Under the pieces are notes generated by a model that saw only the letters and a program-made list of their open reading frames with translations, did no database searches and was not told the origin of the DNA. A DNA stretch of 13,962 nt from Lachnospiraceae bacterium. GTDB lineage: Bacteria; Bacillota; Clostridia; Lachnospirales; Lachnospiraceae. Location: contig JAAUZS010000011.1 in assembly GCA_014804495.1 (NCBI GenBank), positions 32,576 to 46,537 on the forward strand, in the 5' to 3' direction. A program made the translations under genes and the position numbers. Below, piece by piece: positions 7,923 through 13,962 of the stretch. Position 1 is the stretch's first letter. The number at the start of each line of letters is the position of its first letter.

Positions 7923-7930
7923 TATGTATT

Positions 7931-7970
7931 TTCGCGAGCAGCGAGTCAAGTGACTGCCGCGAGGGTCGAA
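7931..7970. other. GC-rich imperfect hairpin element upstream of the HlyD-like gene
   Basis: This stretch is far richer in G+C than its surroundings. It holds three copies of GCGAG (from 7934, 7941 and 7959) and can fold: AGTC 7944-7947 with GACT 7952-7955, GC 7941-7942 with GC 7956-7957, and CGCG 7933-7936 with CGCG 7958-7961, with small bulges. It follows a terminator and has no T-tract, so it is not itself a normal terminator. It could be a dispersed palindromic repeat or a leader structure for the gene at 7993. Confidence 0.45.
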
Positions 7971-7977
7971 TATTCTG

Positions 7978-7984
7978 AAGGGAG
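7978..7984 (+). promoter_or_regulatory. Ribosome binding site supporting the TTG start at 7993
   Basis: AAGGGAG lies 8 bases before the TTG at 7993, supporting a non-ATG start for the HlyD-like protein. Confidence 0.6.
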
Positions 7985-7992
7985 ACCGCATT

Positions 7993-9384
7993 TTGGCAAG
8001 GTCAGGAAATAATATAAGAAAATACAGACGTCCAATTAATCTTAATATCGGTATGATCATTTTTGCCGTTATTTTTATTTATGTTGTCATCTGTATATTT
8101 ATGTATTTTTCAACAAAACATGTTGTGGGATATGAGGTGCGTGAAGGTTCTTTGTCTTCCGATAATATTTATAAGGGAATTGCCCTTCGTGAAGAGAAGG
8201 TTATCACCAGTACCAATGCCGGATATACCAACTATTATGCAAGAGAGGGCGAACGTATAGCGGTAGGTAATCTTATTTATACCATTGATGAGACGGGAAG
8301 ACTTTCAGATTATATCAAAACAAGTGAAACGGGAGAAAACTCACTTTCCGATAAGGAACTTGCTGAATTGAAGACGGAGATAGAGTCGTTTGCCAATGGA
8401 TTTGGCCGGACAAGTTTTTCTGACATATACAATTTTAAATATAATCTGCAGGGAACGGTTATAAAACTTGCAAATTACAATGTTCTGGAAAATGTCAATG
8501 CACTGAATGATGCTTCCAATACGACATTAATCGGCCGTTATTATGCAAATGAAAGCGGAATTGTCATATATTCAACTGACGGATATGAAAATCTTACCCT
8601 GCAGGACATGAATATGGATTATTTTAATCAGGAGAATTATACAAAGAATCATCTGCTCAGTAATGAATTGGTTGCTATGGGTGATCCGGTATACAAATTA
8701 TCCACGAATGAAGATTGGTCTATCGTAATTCCGGTAGAAAGAGAACTTGCCGAACGATTATTGGAGAAAGAATATGTCGAAGTCAAGTTTCTCAAGAATC
8801 AATATACTTCATGGGGATTGGTGGACGTATTTACAAATGAAGCGGGAGACACCTTTGTATCCCTGACTTTTACTAACTCTATGATTACCTTCTGTACGGA
8901 GCGTTTCATTGATATAGAACTATTACTTGAGAATGAAAAAGGGCTAAAGATTCCTAATTCCGCTATTGTTACCAAAGAGTTTTTCGTCATACCCAAGGAT
9001 TATATTACGCAGGGTAGTAACAGCGGCTCATATGGTGTCTTATTAGAAACTTACGGCGAGGAAGGCACGACGACGCAATTCGTGGAAACGACTATTTATG
9101 AAGAGACAGATGAAGAATACTATGTTGATGACTCCACACTAAGGGTCGGTAATTATCTGATTAAACCCGATTCCACTGAAAAATACCCAATCAGCAGAAT
9201 CGGTTCGCTGCAGGGAGTTTACAATATTAATAAAGGATATGCCGATTTTAAGCAGATTATCATTCTGTATGATAATGATGAATATTCAATCGTGAAGTCC
9301 AATACTACTTATGGATTGAATGAGTATGATTACATTGTGCTGGATGCTTCGACGGTGGGGGATAATGATTTTATATACGAGTAA
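7993..9384 (+). CDS. Single-pass membrane protein resembling HlyD/RND adaptor proteins
   Basis: A 463-residue protein with a basic N-terminus, one membrane helix (about 17-39), and a long extracytoplasmic part. The segment KGIALREEKVI...YAREGERIAVGNLIYTID (about 60-102) looks like half of a barrel-sandwich (lipoyl-like) hybrid domain. The matching half appears near ANESGIVIY (about 185-193), with a short helical stretch (about 113-132) between them instead of the long coiled-coil hairpin of true HlyD. A beta-barrel-like region follows (about 230-310), then KIPNSAIV, a typical adaptor strand motif, and a C-terminal beta-rich part. The start is TTG 7993 with AAGGGAG at 7978-7984. No ABC, RND or outer-membrane partner is encoded nearby. 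It is followed by yggS and sepF, so a role near the division machinery is possible but only inferred from position. No clear promoter was found between the terminator at 7894 and this start. Confidence 0.75.
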   Translation: MARSGNNIRKYRRPINLNIGMIIFAVIFIYVVICIFMYFSTKHVVGYEVREGSLSSDNIYKGIALREEKVITSTNAGYTNYYAREGERIAVGNLIYTIDETGRLSDYIKTSETGENSLSDKELAELKTEIESFANGFGRTSFSDIYNFKYNLQGTVIKLANYNVLENVNALNDASNTTLIGRYYANESGIVIYSTDGYENLTLQDMNMDYFNQENYTKNHLLSNELVAMGDPVYKLSTNEDWSIVIPVERELAERLLEKEYVEVKFLKNQYTSWGLVDVFTNEAGDTFVSLTFTNSMITFCTERFIDIELLLENEKGLKIPNSAIVTKEFFVIPKDYITQGSNSGSYGVLLETYGEEGTTTQFVETTIYEETDEEYYVDDSTLRVGNYLIKPDSTEKYPISRIGSLQGVYNINKGYADFKQIIILYDNDEYSIVKSNTTYGLNEYDYIVLDASTVGDNDFIYE

Positions 9385-9506
9385 TCACGAGATTGGACAT
9401 TCTGAGCTGTGAGAACAAAAGGCTGTGAGGCAGATTTGTATATATTGTACAACGGACGTCTTCGAATAAGTTTATATTTATATAAATGCAATACAGGAGA
9501 GGCAAT
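9385..9506. other. Intergenic region with a short inverted repeat before yggS
   Basis: The 122-base gap between the HlyD-like gene and yggS has no terminator hairpin. It contains a small inverted repeat TTGTA-N7-TACAA at 9436-9452 and AT-rich sequence near 9471-9486, but no -35/-10 pair with good spacing. Read-through from the upstream gene is therefore likely. Confidence 0.35.
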
Positions 9507-10211
9507 ATGAGTATGATTCAGGAGAATATTGAAGAGGTAAAAAAACGAATTAGAGAAACTTGTGAGGGATGCGGCAGGAATACTGAGGACGTAAAGCTTA
9601 TTGCGGTCAGCAAAACTAAACCGGTTTCTATGCTAATGGAGGCTTATGACTGCGGATGCCGGGACTTTGGTGAGAATAAGGTTCAGGAGCTTGTAGATAA
9701 ATGGGAGCAGATGCCTAAGGATATACGATGGCATATGATTGGTCACTTGCAGCGTAATAAGGTAAAGTATATTGTAGATAAGGTATATCTGATTCATAGC
9801 GTGGATTCCCTGAGGCTTGCAGAAGAAATCAGTAAGGAAGCGGTTAAGAAGGGGATTACGGTATCTATTTTAATTGAGGTAAATGTAGCGCAGGAGGAGA
9901 CTAAGTTCGGAACTGCCTGTAATGAGGTATGCGGTTTAGTAGAAGAAATTTCTAAACTGCCGGGTATTTTGATAAAGGGTCTCATGACAATTGCACCATA
10001 TGTAGAAAATTCGGAAGAAAATAGACAATATTTTGAAAAATTGAGACAAATATATGTTGACATAATTCAAAAAAACATTGATAATGTTTATATGGAGGAG
10101 CTTTCTATGGGAATGACAGGAGACTATGTTACAGCCATTTCGGAAGGCGCCACATATGTCAGAATAGGCACGGCCATATTCGGGGAACGCTTGTATGTTA
10201 ACAAAGAATAG
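9507..10211 (+). CDS. YggS/YlmE-family pyridoxal phosphate homeostasis protein
   Basis: Cytoplasmic PLP-binding protein of the alanine-racemase-like fold III group. It has no known catalytic reaction and is thought to buffer free PLP, with effects on amino-acid metabolism. The PLP lysine is K36 in the motif AVSKTK. Other family motifs are FGENKVQEL, WHMIGHLQRNK, IEVNVAQEETKFG, GLMTIAPY and the phosphate-binding end SMGMTGDYVTAISEGATYVRIGTAIFG. The 234-residue length is normal. Three ATGs lie close together; I chose 9507 because AGGAG at 9495-9499 is 7 bases before it, whereas the ATG at 9486 has no such site and the one at 9513 is too far. It lies 33 bases before sepF, the same pairing as ylmE-ylmF in Bacillus and many Firmicutes. 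Confidence 0.95.
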   Translation: MSMIQENIEEVKKRIRETCEGCGRNTEDVKLIAVSKTKPVSMLMEAYDCGCRDFGENKVQELVDKWEQMPKDIRWHMIGHLQRNKVKYIVDKVYLIHSVDSLRLAEEISKEAVKKGITVSILIEVNVAQEETKFGTACNEVCGLVEEISKLPGILIKGLMTIAPYVENSEENRQYFEKLRQIYVDIIQKNIDNVYMEELSMGMTGDYVTAISEGATYVRIGTAIFGERLYVNKE

Positions 10212-10244
10212 ATGCAGGCTTAAGAAAGGAGCATGGTTACCAGC

Positions 10245-10742
10245 ATGAGTGTTATGGATAAGTTCTTGAATGCTATGAAATTGAATGATGAGGACGATGA
10301 CGATTTCTATGATGATGATTACTATGATGAACCGGAACCTGTGAAAAAATCAGCGCCTGCAAGGGAAGATAATTTAGACGAAGACAAATCAGCAAAGAAA
10401 GTGATACCTAAAGTAACTCCAATGCGGCAGACGAAGAAAATGATGGGGTCGGGTATGGAAGTATGTGTTATTAAGCCTACTACAGTAGAAGATGCGAGAG
10501 AAATTACGGAAACATTGTTAGCGAATCGTACCGTCGTTTTAAATTTGGAAGGTCTGGATGTTGAAATTGCACAGAGAATAATTGATTTTACGTCCGGTTC
10601 CTGTTTTGCTATCAGTGGAAATCTACAGAAAATATCTCAGTACATATTTATAATCACGCCTGCAAGCGTTGATATTTCCGGTGATTTTCAGGATATTTTA
10701 GCAGGTTCTTCTTTCGATGTTCCTATTAACAGAGGGATTTAG
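10245..10742 (+). CDS. sepF: Cell division protein SepF
   Basis: Membrane anchor and bundling protein for FtsZ. The 165-residue protein begins with an amphipathic membrane-binding helix (MSVMDKFLNAMKL) and continues with a strongly acidic, disordered linker containing runs of Asp and Tyr (about 14-32), followed by Lys-rich sequence. It ends in the SepF core (about 70-155): VCVIKPTTVEDAREI, VVLNLEGLD, then IDFTSGSCFAISGNLQKI and YIFIITPASVDISGD. The start is not certain. AGGAG at 10227-10231 is 13 bases before ATG 10245 but only 1 base before the in-frame ATG at 10233. I prefer 10245 because SepF proteins usually begin directly with the amphipathic helix. It sits between yggS and a strong terminator, ending the unit. 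Confidence 0.94.
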   Translation: MSVMDKFLNAMKLNDEDDDDFYDDDYYDEPEPVKKSAPAREDNLDEDKSAKKVIPKVTPMRQTKKMMGSGMEVCVIKPTTVEDAREITETLLANRTVVLNLEGLDVEIAQRIIDFTSGSCFAISGNLQKISQYIFIITPASVDISGDFQDILAGSSFDVPINRGI

Positions 10743-10764
10743 CTTAACAATGTCTTTTTCTCGG

Positions 10765-10793
10765 AATCGAGTGCACCGGCACTCGATTTTTTA
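10765..10793 (+). terminator. Strong rho-independent terminator after sepF
   Basis: A perfect 10-base stem (10765-10774 with 10779-10788, arm AATCGAGTGC) has a 4-base loop ACCG and is followed by a T-tract to 10792. It is read on the + strand and separates the HlyD-like/yggS/sepF unit from aroB. The upstream flank gives no T-tract for the other strand. Confidence 0.95.
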
Positions 10794-10854
10794 TAGGTAA
10801 CTAAATGAAGCCTGCGTTTTGTATAGAATAATGGATAAAAGGATGGAAAATACT

Positions 10855-11964
10855 ATGGCAAACAGATTGACTATTAATTATGAGAAAAAACCCTGCTACG
10901 ATATCGTGTATGCGTCTGATTTTAGCGGATTATTAGAAGAATTGCAGGATTTAGGGATAGAAGAGCGCAGAGCGGCAATAATTGCGGATTCCAACACCGC
11001 ATCGCTTTATGGTGAAGAAGTTAAGAACATTCTTATCGGACACTGTAAAAAGGTCATTTTACACATCATTCCTGCCGGCGAAGAGAATAAAACACTAGAT
11101 AATATTAAAGAAATATATAAGACTTTAATCGAAGAAAAATATGACAGAAAAGATTTGCTGATTGCATTGGGTGGCGGCGTAGTAGGCGATATGACTGGTT
11201 ATGCTGCCGCAACCTATCTGAGAGGTGTAGATTTTATTCAGATTCCCACTACATTATTAGCACAGGCAGACAGCAGCATTGGCGGCAAAACAGGTGTGGA
11301 TTTTGACGGCTACAAAAATATGGTAGGCGCTTTTTACATGCCTAAACTTGTCTATATGAATATAAGCACACTTAAGACGCTTGATGATCGGCAATTTTAT
11401 TCAGGATTTGCGGAAATTATGAAGCACGGGCTGATTAAGGATGCCATATACTATGAATGGCTGCTCGATAATATGTATGAGATACAAGATCGGGATTTAG
11501 ATATATTGGAAGAAATGTTAATGCGAAGTAATACGATCAAGAAACTAGTCGTTGAAAAGGACCCGAAAGAGCAGGGAGACAGGGCATTGCTTAATTTCGG
11601 ACATACAATCGGACATGCGATAGAGAAGGCGAAAAATTTTGAGATGCTGCATGGTGAATGCGTTGCACTCGGAGCAGTTGCCGCAGCGTTTATATCTTGG
11701 AAACATAATTGGCTGTCTATAGAAGAATACTATGAAATACGTGATATGTTTGTACCATTTAAGCTGCCTATCAGCATTCAGGATATAGATCCTGAAGAAA
11801 TTCTGGTGTTGACCAAGTCGGACAAAAAAATGGCAACCGGACAAATTCGCTTCGTATTGCTTAAAAAAGTCGGAAAAGCTGTTATCGATATGAATGTTAC
11901 CGATGAAGATATTTTGAATGCAGTGAAGGAGATTCTTTTTACACTGGAAGATGAAAAAGAGTGA
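10855..11964 (+). CDS. aroB: 3-dehydroquinate synthase AroB
   Basis: Second enzyme of the shikimate pathway: converts DAHP to 3-dehydroquinate using NAD+ and a divalent metal, in the cytoplasm. Motifs in this roughly 369-residue protein: the NAD-binding loop GGGVVGD (106-112), YLRGVDFIQIPTTLLAQ, DSSIGGKTGVD (K145 in GGKTG), and the metal ligands E187 (FAEIMKHG), H250 (FGHTIGH, with H254 as the second His) and H266 (HGE). The 16-residue spacing between the two His ligands matches the known enzyme. The start is ambiguous. In-frame ATGs occur at 10831, 10843 and 10855, and a TTG at 10819. I prefer 10855 because AAGGA at 10839-10843 is 11 bases upstream and the protein then starts like its relatives. 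No strong promoter is seen after the sepF terminator; a weak TAGAAT -10 at 10824 has no good -35. lspA follows almost directly. Confidence 0.95.
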   Translation: MANRLTINYEKKPCYDIVYASDFSGLLEELQDLGIEERRAAIIADSNTASLYGEEVKNILIGHCKKVILHIIPAGEENKTLDNIKEIYKTLIEEKYDRKDLLIALGGGVVGDMTGYAAATYLRGVDFIQIPTTLLAQADSSIGGKTGVDFDGYKNMVGAFYMPKLVYMNISTLKTLDDRQFYSGFAEIMKHGLIKDAIYYEWLLDNMYEIQDRDLDILEEMLMRSNTIKKLVVEKDPKEQGDRALLNFGHTIGHAIEKAKNFEMLHGECVALGAVAAAFISWKHNWLSIEEYYEIRDMFVPFKLPISIQDIDPEEILVLTKSDKKMATGQIRFVLLKKVGKAVIDMNVTDEDILNAVKEILFTLEDEKE

Positions 11965-11977
11965 GGAAAAAGTAAGT

Positions 11978-12601
11978 ATGAGTAAAAAGAAAAAAACCGA
12001 AGTGATTGAAAAAAATACAGCGTCAGATAGTAAAGCAGTTCAAAGCAAAACTTACAAAAAGGCAAGAAAAAAAATTAATGTACGGAAAATATTGCTTTTG
12101 ACCATTGATATATTGCTGATTGCCGTATTGATTGTCCTTGATCAGTATACAAAATATCTTGCAGTAATCCGCCTTAAAGATAAACCGGCATATCCTATTA
12201 TTAATGGAGTGCTGGAGTTTAACTATCTGGAAAATCATGGTGCGGCTTTTGGAATGCTTCAAAATCAAAGGGTGTTTTTCATTTTCGTAGAAGTCATTGT
12301 TCTGGGCGTTATCGCTTACATTTTATATAAAACTCCCGCTAAAAAGAAGTATATAATGATGCATCTGATGCTTTCACTTATTGCAGCGGGCGCTATAGGC
12401 AATATGATTGACCGTATACGTCTTAATTATGTAGTTGACTTTATTTATATTGTAATTATTAATTTTCCGATTTTTAACCTTGCAGATATGTGTGTGACCT
12501 TTTCCACAGCATTATTAGTGCTTTCTCTTTTGTTTTTTTACAAAGAAAGCGATTTATATTTCATCAGCTTTAACCAGAAGAAAATCAGAGATGTCAAATA
12601 A
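11978..12601 (+). CDS. lspA: Lipoprotein signal peptidase (signal peptidase II) LspA with N-terminal extension
   Basis: Membrane aspartic protease that removes signal peptides from prolipoproteins after Cys lipidation, such as the carboxypeptidase encoded at 6290. Four hydrophobic segments are visible, and family motifs appear in order: DQYTK (D55), FNYLENHGAAFGML, GNMIDR with D145, VVDFI, and FNLAD with D170. D145 and D170 correspond to the catalytic pair. At 207 residues it is longer than the usual 150-170, because about 30 Lys/Ser-rich residues precede the first membrane helix (which begins near 37). I chose ATG 11978, which has GAGG at 11963-11966 11 bases upstream. An in-frame ATG at 11951 would overlap aroB and has GGAAG directly adjacent to it, too close for use. 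The aroB stop lies 13 bases before, and rluD follows closely. Confidence 0.93.
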   Translation: MSKKKKTEVIEKNTASDSKAVQSKTYKKARKKINVRKILLLTIDILLIAVLIVLDQYTKYLAVIRLKDKPAYPIINGVLEFNYLENHGAAFGMLQNQRVFFIFVEVIVLGVIAYILYKTPAKKKYIMMHLMLSLIAAGAIGNMIDRIRLNYVVDFIYIVIINFPIFNLADMCVTFSTALLVLSLLFFYKESDLYFISFNQKKIRDVK

Positions 12602-12614
12602 CAGGGATATATAT

Positions 12615-13526
12615 ATGGAAGAATTTAGCTATCGTGCCTCCATAGAGGATGAAGATGAAAGGATTGATAAATGGATAAGCAATGCGCTTGAAAATTTATC
12701 ACGTTCATATATCCAGAAACTGATCAAAGATAATCTTGTTTTTGTCAATGACAAGCCTAGGAAGGCAAGTTATCATATAAAATCGGATGATGAAATACGA
12801 TTTCAGATTCCTGATGCTGTCAAACCTGAAATTCTTGAGGAAAATATTCCGATTTCCATACTTTATGAAGATGATGATGTACTTATCGTTGATAAACCGA
12901 AAGGAATGGTAGTGCATCCTGCTCCCGGACATTATAGCGGCACGCTCGTAAACGCTGTAATGTTTCACTGTAAAGACAGACTTTCCGGCATAAACGGCGT
13001 GATGAGACCGGGAATAGTACATAGAATCGACAGGGATACCACAGGCTCACTCATTATCTGTAAGAATGACAATGCGCATAATTCAATCGCCGCCCAGTTA
13101 AAGGAACATTCAATTACACGCAAATACCGCGCTATCGTACATGGCAGGATAACGGATGAAGAGGGCTGTATCAATGCACCCATAGGCAGGGATAATAAAG
13201 ACCGTAAGAAAATGGCGGTAAATGAACAGAACGGAAAATCCGCAGTCACTCATTACAAAGTGCTGAGGGCTTATAAAGAATATACATACATAGAATGTCA
13301 GCTAGAAACAGGAAGAACTCATCAGATACGTGTGCATATGACATCTATAGGGCATCCGCTCCTGGGCGATACAGTGTATGGTAACCATAAATCCAATTTT
13401 CATACGGAAGGGCAGACATTGCATGCGATGACTATAGGATTCATTCATCCGTCTACCGGAAAATATCTGGAAGTTTCTGCGCCGCTTCCGGAGTATTTTG
13501 AGAGAATTTTAGATAATCTTAAGTAA
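12615..13526 (+). CDS. RluD/YlyB-type 23S rRNA pseudouridine synthase
   Basis: RluA-family pseudouridine synthase, expected to modify large-subunit rRNA uridines. Exact target sites cannot be read from sequence. An S4 RNA-binding domain spans about residues 14-75 (ERIDKWIS, SYIQKLIKDNLVFVND). The catalytic domain follows, with VDKPKGMVVHPAPGH, the catalytic Asp D139 in PGIVHRIDRDTTG, RKYRAIVHG, and GRTHQIRVHM (from 233) followed by GHPLLGDTVYG. The length of 303 residues is normal. ATG 12615 gives a leader before the S4 domain like that of Bacillus YlyB and has AGGG 8 bases upstream. An in-frame ATG at 12591 overlapping the lspA stop is also possible and would favour coupling. lspA next to an rluD-type gene is a common Firmicute arrangement. 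Confidence 0.93.
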   Translation: MEEFSYRASIEDEDERIDKWISNALENLSRSYIQKLIKDNLVFVNDKPRKASYHIKSDDEIRFQIPDAVKPEILEENIPISILYEDDDVLIVDKPKGMVVHPAPGHYSGTLVNAVMFHCKDRLSGINGVMRPGIVHRIDRDTTGSLIICKNDNAHNSIAAQLKEHSITRKYRAIVHGRITDEEGCINAPIGRDNKDRKKMAVNEQNGKSAVTHYKVLRAYKEYTYIECQLETGRTHQIRVHMTSIGHPLLGDTVYGNHKSNFHTEGQTLHAMTIGFIHPSTGKYLEVSAPLPEYFERILDNLK

Positions 13527-13642
13527 ATTCTTAAATTTTTATAAATTAATGATTGTATTTTATGCATATGTGTGATAAATTGATAATAGTTTTGTTTTAG
13601 ATATAAGATTTACAATATATAAACAATACAAAGGAGTATTGC
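13527..13642. other. AT-rich intergenic region before the last gene
   Basis: A 116-base gap, very rich in A and T. No stable GC-containing terminator hairpin is seen after rluD. It holds the promoter candidate at 13580-13607 and the ribosome binding site of the next gene. Confidence 0.5.
13580..13607 (+). promoter_or_regulatory. Candidate sigma-A promoter for the last gene
   Basis: TTGATA (13580-13585) and TATAAG (13602-13607) are separated by 16 bases, ahead of an AAGGAG ribosome binding site at 13631-13636. The surroundings are AT-rich, so chance matches are possible. Confidence 0.5.
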
Positions 13643-13962
13643 ATGAATACGGTCGATTATCTGGATAGACTGCTGGCAAAGTACTCCGGTACGTTCGATA
13701 TTTATCAGCCATATGTCATTAATGGAAAAGAGTATCCTGCGTATGGATACTTTTTTTCGCACGTAGAGAAATATGTGCTGGTCAGGGAAGCTAATATGTG
13801 GTCTTCCGACAGTTATGAGCATATCCTTTTTATAGAAACGGATGAGCTTAATGAAAAATTGCTTGATGAAGCTTATGCGCTTGTAAAGGATTATATGGAA
13901 CCGGTTCTTGTGAGAAAAGGAGAGGAGCTGCCTGCTCCAAACCATATGTACAGCTATCTTAC
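13643..13962 (+). CDS. Unrecognised protein, partial (3' end outside window)
   Basis: An open frame of 106 complete codons from ATG 13643 to the window edge, with AAGGAG at 13631-13636 six bases before the start. The visible part is soluble, acidic and rich in aromatic residues (for example YPAYGYFFSHVEKYVLV, then SYEHILFIETDELNEKLLDEAYALVKDYMEPVLVRKG), with no signal peptide or membrane helix. It looks like alternating beta-strands and helices. I do not recognise the family. It probably forms its own transcription unit, given the promoter candidate upstream and the gap after rluD. Confidence 0.8.
   Translation, partial: MNTVDYLDRLLAKYSGTFDIYQPYVINGKEYPAYGYFFSHVEKYVLVREANMWSSDSYEHILFIETDELNEKLLDEAYALVKDYMEPVLVRKGEELPAPNHMYSYL

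Noticed and set aside
10824..10829. TAGAAT as a promoter -10 box for aroB
   Set aside because: No acceptable -35 hexamer lies at 16-18 bases upstream, so it is mentioned only in the aroB entry.
13527..13560. Possible terminator after rluD
   Set aside because: Only a weak A/T pairing around TAAATT/AATTTT is possible, with no GC stem, so it is not supported as a terminator.
13610..13945. 111-codon open frame on the minus strand
   Set aside because: It lies opposite a plus-strand gene with a proper AAGGAG site and promoter candidate. The minus-strand translation has no recognisable features.
1..13962. CRISPR array, insertion sequence, prophage, toxin-antitoxin pair, tRNA or rRNA
   Set aside because: I saw no regularly spaced direct repeats, transposase or integrase motifs, phage genes, small toxin-antitoxin pair or tRNA-like cloverleaf. 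The window is made of conserved chromosomal genes on one strand.

Overview
The window reads as a chromosomal stretch of a low-GC Firmicute, most likely a Clostridia member close to Lachnospiraceae. This rests on gene order (PBP2-minCDE-rodA-mgsA, then a yggS-sepF pair and an aroB-lspA-rluD run), strong AGGAG-type ribosome binding sites, several TTG/GTG starts, and protein sequences resembling that family. It is an inference, because no rRNA or other taxonomic marker is present. All supported genes are on the + strand, coding density is high, and no gap without a gene exceeds about 160 bases.

Region 1 (1-7297) is a cell-shape and division-site cluster: a class B penicillin-binding protein of the PBP2/MrdA type (5' end possibly outside the window), the Min oscillator genes minC, minD and minE, the SEDS glycan polymerase rodA, methylglyoxal synthase mgsA, and a lipoprotein-anchored D-alanyl-D-alanine carboxypeptidase. 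PBP2 and RodA are the transpeptidase/glycosyltransferase pair of sidewall elongation, MinCDE places the division septum, and the carboxypeptidase trims stem pentapeptides. The genes are tightly packed or overlapping, as in one operon.

Region 2 (7298-7992) holds a separate small unit: a near-consensus sigma-A promoter, a 139-residue P-loop protein of unknown function, a rho-independent terminator, and a GC-rich hairpin element.

Region 3 (7993-10793) carries a single-pass membrane protein resembling HlyD/RND adaptor proteins, the PLP-homeostasis protein YggS/YlmE, and the FtsZ-anchoring protein SepF, closed by a strong terminator. Region 4 (10794-13526) carries aroB (shikimate pathway), lspA (signal peptidase II) and an RluD-type pseudouridine synthase, closely spaced. 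LspA is the enzyme that would process the lipoprotein carboxypeptidase of region 1. Region 5 (13527-13962) has a promoter candidate and the start of an unrecognised protein that runs off the window.

Most of the window is conserved housekeeping sequence and I do not see a convincing new multi-gene system. The points most worth a second look are a Glu in place of the expected catalytic Asp in MgsA, a roughly 240-residue insertion in PBP2, and the uncharacterised P-loop and HlyD-like proteins.
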